Assembly (NCBI GenBank): GCA_037039685.1
Contig: JAWNGF010000005.1
Location: forward strand, 1,302,001 to 1,366,000
Length of the DNA: 64,000 nucleotides
Source of the DNA: Ceratobasidium sp. AG-K
Taxonomy: Eukaryota > Basidiomycota > Agaricomycetes > Cantharellales > Ceratobasidiaceae
Direction of reading: 5' to 3'
Shown here: piece by piece, positions 52,765-62,728 of the stretch
Layout: each line of letters begins with the position of its first letter
How positions within the stretch are numbered: the first letter of the stretch is position 1
Notes under the pieces: generated by a model
Told to the model about the DNA's origin: nothing
What the model saw: only the letters and a program-made list of their open reading frames with translations
Database searches by the model: none
Translations under genes and position numbers: made by a program

Positions 52765-55572
52765 ATGACCTTTGACTCAGGACCAGGGAGAGCCAGGGCT
52801 GTATCCACTGGTTTGGAAAGGTCTTTCCAACACACATTTTCCCATTTGCAAATGTTGGGACTATACTGTTCCCCAAAGAAATGCATGTTCCATGTACCAA
52901 AAGTGGATTACTTAGGACTAGTCATCATGGGAGAAAAGATAGAAATGCAACAGGACAAAGTGGCAGCAATCCAAAAGTGGCCCACACCCAAAAATGTCAC
53001 AGACATACAAACATTTCTTGGATTGGCAAACTTCTACTGGAGATTCACCAAGAATTACACACATATCCCAAGACCCCTCTAAGGTTTCACCATGAAAGGA
53101 AGAAATTGGGAATGGATGAAAGAGGCAGAGGGAAGTTTCCAAAACCTCATCAAAGAATTCATCAAGGCCCCAATTCTGTCTCAGCCCAACCAAGAAAAAG
53201 GATCCATTGTGGAATGCAATGCTTCAGGCAAAGCAACCAGTGCAATACTCAGTCAATACAGCAATGACAGCAAACTACACCCAGTTGCGTTTATGTCTAA
53301 AAGTCTATCACCAGCAGAATGGAACTATGATATTTTCAACAAGGAGCTACTAGCAATAATCAAAGCATTCAAAGAATGGCAACATCTTCTGGAAGGAACT
53401 GAAAAACCAGTACTCCTGATCACAGACCACAAAAACTTGGAATAATTCATGATGTCAAAAGTCTCAACTAAGAGACAAAACTGCTGGGCAGTGTTTTTCT
53501 CAGAGTTCAATTTCCAAATCCAATACAAGGCAGGGGGTCTAAATGGAAAAGCAGATGCACTAAGTTGACAAAGCAACCATGACCTAGAAGGGGGGGTGAT
53601 CCCTCAAAAACCCCTACTTCTGCCAGAAGTTTTCATTAACTTGGCAGAAGAAGAACCCTCAGGGATGGCATCAACCACAGACATCTATGATGCTATCAAA
53701 ATACAAACCCAGAAAGATGACTATGTACAATCCATTTGGGCCTTCCTGAGCAATCATCCAGACAAAGCCCCTGCTATGGTCCAGAAAGAGTTCAAAGATT
53801 GGAAGATCAGAAATGATAGGATGTACCAGAAAGGCCAAATCTACATCCCCAACAACAACAAAACCAAAAGATAGATCCTGGAACTCCATCATGATAACAA
53901 AGCAGCAGGACACATGGGACAAGCCAAGAAATTGGAACTGATCAAAAGGGAATATTGGTGGCCTTCCATGAAAGCATTCATAAACAAATACATGTCATCC
54001 TGCAATTTGTGCCAACAAAGTAAACCCATCAATCAATGCCCCTTGGGGGAACTACAACCATTGGAACTTCCATCAAAACCATGGCAACATATCTTGGTGG
54101 ACATGATTGTTAAGCTCCCAACATCAAAAGGTTCAGACTCCATATTGGTTATTGTCAACACCCTCACAAAGATGGCGCATTTCATCCCCTGCACTGAGCA
54201 GACAACATTGCCCAAATTGGCCAAACTGTTCATGGAACACTGTTGGAAATTACATGGCACCCCAGAAACTGTTGTAGCAGATCAAGGACCCACCTTTGCT
54301 TCCAAGTTTATGAAAGAGCTCTACCAAGCCTGGAACATATGCCCCAGACTATCAACAGCCTACCATCCAGAAACAGATGGGCAGATGGAACACATTAATC
54401 AGATGGTTGAAGCATTCATTAGAACCTACTGCTCCTTCAGACAACATGACTGGGCTTTGCTACTTCCATTTGCAGAATTTGCTTACAATACTTTGTTCCA
54501 CTCCAGCATCAGAATGACACCCTTCTTTGCAAATACAGCACACCTCCCTTCCATTGAAGGAATACCAATAGAAGATGGGTCTATCCCTGAAGCATCTGCC
54601 CATGCACAAAGCATCCAAGGCAACCTAGAAGAGGCAAAAGCTAGTCTAACCCTGAGCAAGGAGCGGGACAAAGAATATGCAGATCAGAAACAACGTGAAG
54701 ACACCATCCAGGTCCATGACAAAGTTTGGCTCAGCCATGACCACATCTCAACCAATCAGCCTTCCCTGAAACTCTCCCACAAGTGGCTAGGACCTTTCAC
54801 AGTCCTGGAAGGGTTTGGAAGGCATGCTTACACACTTGAGCTTCCCCAATCCATGACCATACACCCTGTAATCAATGCTTCCCGCCTTGCCAAGTATCAG
54901 GAGGATGAGATAGTAGGATGACAGACAGAACCACCAACCCCAATCAAAACACCAGAAGGTGAAGAAGAGTATGAAGTGGAACAGATCCAGAGCTCTAAGG
55001 TCAAAAAAGGGACCCTGAAGTACTTTGTCAACTGGAAAGGGTATATGGCAGAGCATGACTCCTGGGAACCAGTGGAAAATCTTAGCAATGCCACAGAGTT
55101 AATTGCTGACTTCCACAAAGAACATCCAAATGCCATCAAGGAAGTCCCCAAGGCTACCAAGAAGCATTGCCATGCCAAGACAAGGGAGGACTTGGTGGCC
55201 AAAGGAAAGGAAGAACAGCCCATTTGGCGTTCCAAGTGTATAAACAAGGCCTCTGGAATCCAAGTCCTGCATCAAGAAATCTCTACTCCTACCACTCTTA
55301 CTCCACCTTCTGTGCCATGTCTGCATTTGCTAACACCACCATCTGCATCTACAATGACACCTTCACTTGCTCTGCCACCTTCAAGAGGACCCTACTCTGC
55401 ATCAATCTCAATGCAGGCCTCTACTACCATGAGGGCCTGGCTCAATCCTTCTATTTCATCATATCCCAACATTTCCACTGTTCCCACCCTTGCCACTCTT
55501 TCTGGGGCAACCCCCTTGTCCATTGGTGCAACTGGATTGCCCACATTATGGCTGACATCCATGACCACTTAG
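52765..55572 (+). pseudogene. pol: Element G2 pol remnant
   Basis: The gag ATG context is joined to mid-RT (LGLYCSPKKCMFHVPKVDYL). It has RNase H (CNASGKATSAIL, altered), an integrase zinc region (HHDNKAAGHMGQAKKLELIK), core (NTLTKMAHFIPC and VVADQGPTF, with the first Asp changed to Asn) and a chromodomain (YFVNWKGYMAEHDSWEPV). Stops: TAA near 53080, TAA after HKNLE at 53443, TGA at the same link position as in G1 (DALS*QSN, near 53566), TAG near 53872 and TGA after EIVG near 54919. The frame continues as a Ser/Thr/Pro-rich tail to 55572, over the third ORF. Confidence 0.85.
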
Positions 55573-55775
55573 AGATTGTCAACGCTTACTGGAAGGCCAG
55601 CACTTGGGCCATAACAGAGTACATTGACCTGACAGAAGAACCCAAATGGCAATTGGCAGTCATTGACTTGACAGATGAGGAAGAAGATTGTGGGGTATGG
55701 AAAGGTAAAGGGTCAGAGGAGGACCCCTTGGTGTTGAACTGTGAGGAAGAGTTTGTTTTGGTAGAGAGTGCCTAG
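55317..55775 (+). CDS. Element G2 third ORF with two SIM-like motifs
   Basis: 152 codons from ATG to TAG, ending 13 nt before the 3' LTR, in the -1 frame relative to pol and overlapping its tail. The N-terminal half is hydrophobic and rich in Cys, His and Tyr (HCSHPCHSFWGNPLVHW), with no clear signal peptide. The C-terminal part has ITEYIDLTEEPKW and AVIDLTDEEEDCG, two close matches to the SUMO-interaction core (hydrophobic residues, Asp-Leu-Thr, acidic tail). The frame is open although pol is broken. It is not obviously homologous to ORF3 of D and F apart from position, frame and the IDLT motif. Confidence 0.65.
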   Translation: MSAFANTTICIYNDTFTCSATFKRTLLCINLNAGLYYHEGLAQSFYFIISQHFHCSHPCHSFWGNPLVHWCNWIAHIMADIHDHLEIVNAYWKASTWAITEYIDLTEEPKWQLAVIDLTDEEEDCGVWKGKGSEEDPLVLNCEEEFVLVESA

Positions 55776-55788
55776 AAGAGGGGGGTGG

Positions 55789-56215
55789 AGTCACAACCTC
55801 TCCTGTTTTCCCTTGTTGTGCTTTGTGTTTGGTCTCATTCTGCTTGCTCTCTTCATATATGCACCTTTTATGTAAGCCACAACCATGGGACATGCCTGCC
55901 TGGCCTGTTCCATTGTTCCCTTGGTCTCCATGGACTTATCCCATCTCCTTTGTTCTCTCCTTGCTTCTCTCAGACTCTTGCTTTCTCCCCTTTTGCTGCC
56001 ACTCTCTATTGTACATAGCCACAGGAGATAGTATATATACCAGCAACACAAGACTTGTCTTCACAAGACTTGTTCTCTTGTTGTTTTCCCCTACCACTTG
56101 TGTGACTGCTTAGCTTGGGCCTAAGAGCCACTCATTGACCCTCATTGTTGTCCCAACCACTGTCCTCATTGCCTGACTGACCCTTGGTGTCATCAGGCCT
56201 GACTAGGATGTGACA
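55789..56215 (+). repeat. 3' LTR of element G2
   Basis: 427 bp. The first base pair is mutated (agtcacaacc instead of tgtcacaacc). It ends GATGTGACA, followed by TSD CATTG. Confidence 0.9.
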
Positions 56216-56331
56216 CATTGCATGGTGCATCCAATGAAAGCAAAACCTAAATGGATATGCCTAGCCAGTCTGTGCACCCAAACCAAATATCCAGCACACC
56301 CCACATGGTCTGGTGGTTTACCCAGGACATC

Positions 56332-56827
56332 TGTCACAACCAACACTATAACAGTTGCTGACTGTAACTGTGTGTGCCCAAGTCAAAACTTAGAGAGACT
56401 TGGCACCTGAAGAGCTGTGAACTGTAGACTGTGAATGGCACTGAGGCCTGAGGATCCAAGGTAACCCTGAGGGAAACCCAGTGAGGGACTGTTTGTTGGG
56501 GAAATGACAAGGCAAAACAAGATGGGGATACCATGCTTGTTGTGGCCTCATTATATATTCAGAAAAGACATGAGTCATACTCATGCCAAGAAACAAGTTA
56601 TACAAACTATCCAATCAGAAAGCTCTATGAGTCATGTCCTATAAAGGAACATGACTTGCCAAGAAAGGAAGTTGCAAGACAAAAGAAAAAGGAAGCAGCC
56701 TAAGGCTGTGCACAAATAAAGGTAGCAGGCAACAAAGGAAGCACACACAAAGGAGAATGCAAGTAAGGAAGACACAAGGCAAGCAAATCAGAGTCCAAGT
56801 CTATTGGAGGGGCCTTGGGTCACGACA
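56332..56827 (-). repeat. Solo E-family LTR
   Basis: 496 bp, TGTCACAACCAAC...TGGGTCACGACA, with TSD ACATC (56327-56331, 56828-56832). Confidence 0.93.
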
Positions 56828-56855
56828 ACATCCTACCAGACATCCATGCTCAAAG

Positions 56856-57342
56856 TGTCGCAACCTGCTAAGTAGTAGAGTTGACGACTGCTAATTGCCT
56901 TGTTGACCGTGAGCGATAAGTCTAAGTAGACTAAATCGCTAAGGGAAATCGCTAGCTTCTAAGTAGAAGTCCTAGCTCCAAATCCCAAGTGGCTGCTGAG
57001 GTGGCTAAGTAGCCAAGTGCCTCTGATCACACACTGCAGGGAGAGTTGACGAGGCGAAGCAAGCTGGGGATGACCATGCTTGCAAGCCAGTATATATACT
57101 CAGAAAGCAAGTGAGTCATAGTACATACATGAGTCACATGCCTGAGTCAAAGTCCAAGTCATAAAGGGGCTGCGCAGGCCAGCCAATAGAAAACAGCATG
57201 AGTCATATGACTCATGGTGACACGTCATCCATACACCTCACTAAACAAGGGAGAGGGCACATCTATACAGAAAGGGCGCATAAGGCGCCAGTACAAGCCA
57301 CGAGACCACAGAAAGAGAGAGAGGGCGGGACAGGTCACGACA
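56856..57342 (-). repeat. Solo F-family LTR
   Basis: 487 bp, TGTCGCAACC...CAGGTCACGACA, with TSD CAAAG (56851-56855, 57343-57347). Confidence 0.93.
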
Positions 57343-58255
57343 CAAAGATAGTAGATTTGACTGTGAGGGTGACTGCCACAGCAATCAACTGTTAGGCCAC
57401 AACTGAAGTTCCTGCTAAATGCTCCAGCCTTGCTCCAAGCTCATCCCTAACCAAGCTGCTGGGTGGCACTCCTGCTTCTATTATACATTGAGGCTTTCAA
57501 ATGCTCCAAAATATTTCAAGTTCAAAATCACTTTCTCCTTGTGCACTCATTTGGGGTCTAGGTGTGCCTAGTTTTCAGGACCCAACTATTCATCCAATGC
57601 AAGCCAGGAATCCAGTACTACCCCCTGGTCACAGGAGGATGGTGACAGCATCTGGCTGGGAAGTGGCCAGGTGTGGGATTGATTTGCCTCCCAGGACAGG
57701 AGTTAAACATGGATACTCAGGACACTTACAAGGTACTTAGTCAGCTCTTGGCTGCTTTGTTGGCCAGCCTCCCCAAGGTATGTGCCAACAGCACCACTCC
57801 TGGAGAACCTGAGTTTCCCCCAAGCCTAATGGCTCTCCTTGGTCTCAACCCACTTCTTCAACAGGAATATTCTAAGGGCATTTTAGTTAGATGGTATTAA
57901 CCATACACTATCTAAGCTGCTTAGTGTAACTGCAGCCAAAGCAAACTCACCTTACCTCCATCAGAGCCAACAGCAATACACAGTCAGTTTGTTCTCTGCT
58001 GAAAGATTCATATTATTCTAACATACTTTAACTTGTGCAGACAATGAAGAATGCATATGACGTTCTACACCACCAATTAGGGCATCAAAGTCTTGGCCTA
58101 ATCCAGTCAACTCAACCAAAAGCAAGAAATCTTGTTTGGCTCGTCAGTTCTTGTGATGGTGGGAACTATCTTGTCAAGCTTGTGATGGTTCGTGAGTGCT
58201 CACGAGATGTTACAAGCAGAAATGAGCCTTTTGCTCGTTTGTCTCCTGAACGCTT
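57343..58255. other. Intergenic, nothing recognised
   Basis: Short ORFs only. The last 100 bases before 58256 contain clustered GAGC/GCTC words. Confidence 0.6.
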
Positions 58256-58703
58256 ATGAGCAATCCCGAGCGCTCCAGAGACCGCCGAGATAGTCCCGGG
58301 CATCACGAGACCTCAAGAGCCAACCAAGATTTCTCACTTTTGGTTGAGAACCCAGATTCTCCTATTGTTGGTCCGGCAATTGTTTATCCTTGTGCACCTA
58401 GCGAGGCTGGAACACGGCTATATGCGCAAGTTACTCCACCCTATATCAGGAATGCCCCACCATATGTCATGCCCGATATTGAATCTCCATGCCAGAACCT
58501 TCTCCTGGATACCTATATAGCATTTCCTGTTCCTAATGTGTCCTGAAGAGTCCCTGGAACTCCTACGGGCAAGGAACACCAACAACATAAGTGCGCAATA
58601 TGCGATCAGTATTTTCATAGGCCGTGCCTGCTTAGAGCTCATATGCAATACAAACATCAGCATGGAGGTAGGTGCAAAGTTACTCGTCTTTACCTAATAC
58701 GTT
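58256..58703 (+). pseudogene. C2H2 zinc-finger gene, broken (Z1)
   Basis: The frame from ATG 58256 (MSNPERSRDRRDSPGHHET) is interrupted by TGA at 58544-58546 and continues in frame to one C2H2 finger, CAICDQYFHRPCLLRAHM with the second His pair in YKHQH (about 58592-58664). A good donor GTAGGT follows at 58668, the position where Z2 and Z3 have an intron, but no second finger is found downstream. The finger resembles the first fingers of Z2 (CSLCNKAYRRPYLLRDHM) and Z3 (CTLCKKKFSRPSLLADHM). Probably a truncated paralogue. Such proteins usually act as DNA-binding nuclear factors. Confidence 0.65.
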
Positions 58704-59591
58704 AATCCTCCACCGATACACAGACAGATGATATGCCTGCGATTTCAGAGAATGTAATCGAGCGTTTACCACTTGCTCCAATATGAGGAAACACTTTATA
58801 ATAAAGCACGCAGACTCGGGAAAGACTTCAAAAACTCCCAGAAACAGCGTCGACTAGAAAATGAGAAGAGGATCGAGTCCCACAACTTAGTTATGGCATA
58901 AAAATTACGAAACAGTTGCCTCTCGACCGCACTTCCCTTGTAGGCTGTCTGGTCATTCGAGGTCTGGTTATTACGGTGTATAAAGACCTCCCGGTGTTTT
59001 GCACTTTGCATATTGTTGTATCAAGTGATCCTTGTTTAACGTAACATACGGCCAACACTCGCCAACACTTATTGTCCCCCCTTGCAAGTCAACCGCAAAT
59101 AAATGTACGCCGGCCAGCGTGATGAACGCATCGGGTATTATATTCAATTGACCTTTTTTGTATGCCAGCACTACTCGCCACCCTACTCTCAGATGCGTGC
59201 GAGCTGGAACTGAAGAGGCAAGCCCTTGCCTTGACCAAAGTCTTCACTGGCACATATCAAGCAACCTCAATCATGATGGGTTTGGTTGCCACGGCGAGAC
59301 CTACTCGTCACCAAAATCCTCTGACGCTAACGAGCGCTGGTTTGCTCATACGTGCTCGCTTGGGTAAAGGAGCACTCAGGAGCACCAGAGTGGCTGTTCA
59401 ATTGGTGCTCCTATACCTAAGCGAGCACGCACAAGCAAATCGACGCTCACAAGCCCAAAAGAGAACCGACGGATTTGCTTGAGCTAATTCCATGAATTTA
59501 ATAATTCATTACAGCGCAACTAATTATAGCAGAACGATATATGCAAAAGGGGACAGTTGAATCATTATCATAGACACCAAGAAGCCGTCCA
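58704..59591. other. Intergenic with a GAGC-rich patch
   Basis: No secure gene. A + ORF at 59162-59482 (106 codons) has no recognised family and overlaps a dense cluster of GAGC/GCTC words (about 59325-59455). Confidence 0.5.
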
Positions 59592-61526
59592 TCATCCCCG
59601 GCAGACCTTTCGGCGGGGTGCGTCTGGATTGTAAGGAACGAATCTACCGGAGCAGTGTACATCCGCACTGTCTACGATGGTGCGATACGATGAACTGGCG
59701 ATTAGTGACTGAGCCTTGTTCCCCTCCGAACCACAGTAATTGTATGCTGCATTCGAATGTTGCAAGTCAACAACACAGGGATGTGCTCTTTTGAAATGCC
59801 TCATCATATTAGAACGACTAGCAAATGTGAGCTTGCACCCTGTTAGTTGGCAAGGATACAGCCCGTCTGAGATACGCGAAAGCAATGAGTGGCGTTCTCG
59901 GGGGAAGTGCAAAATTTTCTTACCCCCACTTTGGCCGTTGTTGTGAGTATTCATGTGATCCCGAAGTAGGTAGGGGCGGCGATAAGCTTTGTTGCATAGG
60001 CTGCAGCGATACTGCTGGTCCTTAGTTGGTTTCCTTTTGAATAATGTGCTGATAGGTGAGGAGTTACCGCTGAGAACAACTTGCCGAGTGGGTTGATTCG
60101 CTTCCCTTAACCTCTGGGATTTGAGGTGAAGCCTGTACCTTGAGTAGGGTTGATTAGGGGCCAATTCATAGCCATAGGAGAGCTGCTAATACAGTTGGCC
60201 TGTGATGCCTCCGGACTTGATTTAACGGATGGTACTGGAGCGCCCATTGTAATGCGGTCGTCAGGGAAGTAGGTATGAAATGGGGGGGAGGGGTTGTAGT
60301 TTCAAAGCTAAGTGAGGGCGTAATACTGAGAGCTGAGCCGAAGGACTGAATCGAGGCGTACGAAAGTAGCGCAACATCATTTGATTTTTCAGGTGAAATG
60401 GGCACCGACTCTTCCAAGTCAGTTAGCAATAGATTCGAACCCCAGTCGGGCGGGCTGTACGCATATGGCAGGCCCATTACATGTGATGGGTGAAGCGACG
60501 GGTAACCAGGTACTGTGGCGTCTTCCCCTGTCCGAAATAAAGGTTATAATTGAGCATCTTATAGGCTATTTGGGTAAAGCAGCTTACATCGCTCTGATCC
60601 TGAAAACACCCTGAAAACTTGGGGGTTAGAATACGCATATGCACCAGAATATCCTGCATAATCTTCCGTAAGGAATGCTACAGAGCGCTCTTGGCGAAGT
60701 ATTTCCGGGAAAGATAGTGCTATGGTTGTAGATTCAAGATGGAACGGCCGCTTGGCTAAGTTTTCGGCAGGACACTGGCGAGAGCTTGATGGTAGGCTCG
60801 TATTTTTTTGGCCATAATGATCAAGGAGATCAAGATAGTCCGGATTGAAATCTTGATGTTGGGACACGGGGCCAAAGCTAGGGCCCTGGTCCGACCAACT
60901 ACCATCTCCACTCCCCGAGTACAGATTGTTGCCCCCGGGTGTTTGGTTCGAGTTACTAAAATGGGCAAAGTAGAAGTCAAGCGTACTGGGATCCCAATCA
61001 GACACGCAGCAGTAATATGAGATAGCTATCCCTATACTGGTAAGAGCGCTAATACCAAAAGCTAGGGTAGCTATAGAGCGGGATGGCAGTGGTTTGAAGC
61101 AGCTACAATTCTCGGGCAGCTTCCCAACTCCTAACAATCTCCAAGCTGGCGTTATCACTCCTGATATCCCATACTGCTTGGTGGGCACTACCTGGGGGAA
61201 CACCTCTAGCTCGCCCGTGTTGTAGTCGTTATTCGTTTCCCCAACCAGATTGTTTGCTTGTTGCCGCTCGGCCAGTGGTGTTTGAGTCTCTCTACAAAGG
61301 CATTCCTCGCAAGCTTGACATGTCCCTGCTGGTCCGAGCTCGTGATATTGATCCCCTGTCGATGTGTCCTTGTCCTCAGTTGGCATTCCCTCCGTTCTCA
61401 TTTGCGAGTACGTTACACTCGGATAGACGCGCCTTGGAAATACGTCTAGTGTGCCTGTAGTAGGAGAAATATGAGAGGAGCGTGTAAAAGCGTACGATCG
61501 GCTAGAACCTACCCATAGCAAGGCAA
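59592..61526 (-). CDS. Two-finger C2H2 zinc-finger protein (Z2), multi-exon
   Basis: Proposed exons on the minus strand: short first exon to 61513 (ATG G), 61454-60588, 60527-60236, 60138-59924 and 59866-59592. Introns are 61512-61455 (GTAGGT...CTACTACAG), 60587-60528 (GTAAGC...TTCGGACAG), 60235-60139 and 59923-59867 (GTAAGA...TATCTCAG). Joins preserve the frame; the third intron is the least sure. The N-terminal part is long, Ser/Pro/Asp-rich and disordered, the kind of region found in transcription factors. Fingers: YRCSLCNKAYRRPYLLRDHM (second His in NTH) and YPCQLTGCKLTFASRSNMMR (with HFKRAH). A hydrophobic stretch near 61060 may be intron read-through. Likely a nuclear DNA-binding protein; target unknown. 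Confidence 0.65.
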
Positions 61527-62728
61527 TTATCCGATTTCAGATGGTTCCTGTCAGACAAATATTGCCGACGTTGAAACCCCTGGTGATAGTAAAATGCCGT
61601 AGACCTTTGGTATCCGACAGAGGGAAATGCTACTATGATCCCTATGTTGAATCGCAACCTTTCTATTCGACAGTTCACTAATACATACCAGTGTCACTCA
61701 ATTCGTCCAGCAATGGGCAATGTCTTTGATGCCCATGAACACATCCCGTCGTTAGGTCTATCCTTGGTTCGGGTGACCCATGAAGAGGCAAGAATACCTC
61801 GGGTTGGAATGCAGCAGGACAGGATTTGCCTGAAGCGAAACTCCGTTAGGCAAGATGCTCTAGATCATAAATGCCAGTGGACCACGTACAAGAGCGCGCC
61901 CAACTATAAGTATACCTAGGCGAGAGAACGTAAATGGAGTCATTGCGCCAATTGCATTTTATGTGCTGTATTCTGCGAATCATGGATATGATTGGATGGA
62001 ACACTCGATCACAGGGATAGGTTTGATCGAAGCGCGGTTCGAATTCGAGCTGCGAGCCGGAGAACCAGGACACGAGGTGATCGACAACGAAGGAGCTATT
62101 ACATCCACGAGGTAGGATCGTCCCATTAAATAATCATTGGGGAGCATAGCCTTGATACGCACAATGCAAATTTGGAACTTCGCCATTCCCGTTACGCAAG
62201 AAAGAAGCAGGACTGGCAGGATACTTGAATGGGTAATTTCCAGTTGCCTCGAGTGACTGGCAAGCTGTTATGAGCCACCAACGCACCGATCGGCGCCCCA
62301 TATATGTGTTCTGGTGATCCCCTATCAGACTGATTGCATTGCGTTTTCCATGCACGCCGCTATTAGGGTCCTTGGCGCATTAGATCCAACACGCCGATAG
62401 ACGCGCGATCAGAGCCACTCGAGCCATTTGGTTTCCTCTAATCCTACTCGTGTGTCGACGCATACCCACCCAAGTTACCCCCAAAGCAGGTTAGAATACA
62501 AGAGCTATGGTGACAGCGAAAGTTTGTTCCTCCCAATCAGTAAACAGATTTGATGGAGGCACTGAGCCATGGAAAAAGGAGCACCGATACCATCCTCAAC
62601 TCGGAAGCAAATATATATTATCAAACTTGGAGTACCGCGTTTCAAACGGAAACAAACAAATTAGACAAGTGCAGTCAAGTGCAGTCAAGTGGATGACTAC
62701 GATTCATCTCAGTCCAAGAAATTGCCGT
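61527..62728. other. Intergenic between Z2 and Z3
   Basis: Short ORFs on both strands without a recognised product. It probably contains the Z2 promoter and the Z3 3' region. Confidence 0.55.

Larger units (their letters stand above)
50972..56215 (+). mobile_element. Element G2: internally deleted G-family chromovirus
   Basis: TSD CATTG (50967-50971, 56216-56220). 5' LTR 50972-52356 (with two nested insertions), PBS 52359-52370, short leader, a deletion from just after the gag ATG to mid-RT, then the RT end, RNase H, integrase, chromodomain, third ORF 55317-55775 and 3' LTR 55789-56215. It lacks gag, protease and most of RT, so it could move only with help. Confidence 0.92.

Noticed and set aside
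60425..60450. GGGGTTCGAATC on the minus strand, like a tRNA B box
   Set aside because: It lies within the Z2 coding exon, and no A box, cloverleaf or anticodon arm can be drawn around it.
60990..61080. Apparent transmembrane stretch in the Z2 exon
   Set aside because: A single hydrophobic run in an otherwise disordered nuclear-type protein. It may be an unspliced intron, so no membrane role is claimed.
61635..61919. 94-codon + ORF between Z2 and Z3
   Set aside because: No domain, no coherent splice partners and no similarity to the zinc-finger genes. Likely chance.
62030..62055. GGTTCGAATTCGA, like a tRNA T-arm
   Set aside because: There is no A box upstream at the right distance and no acceptor stem. 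A chance match.
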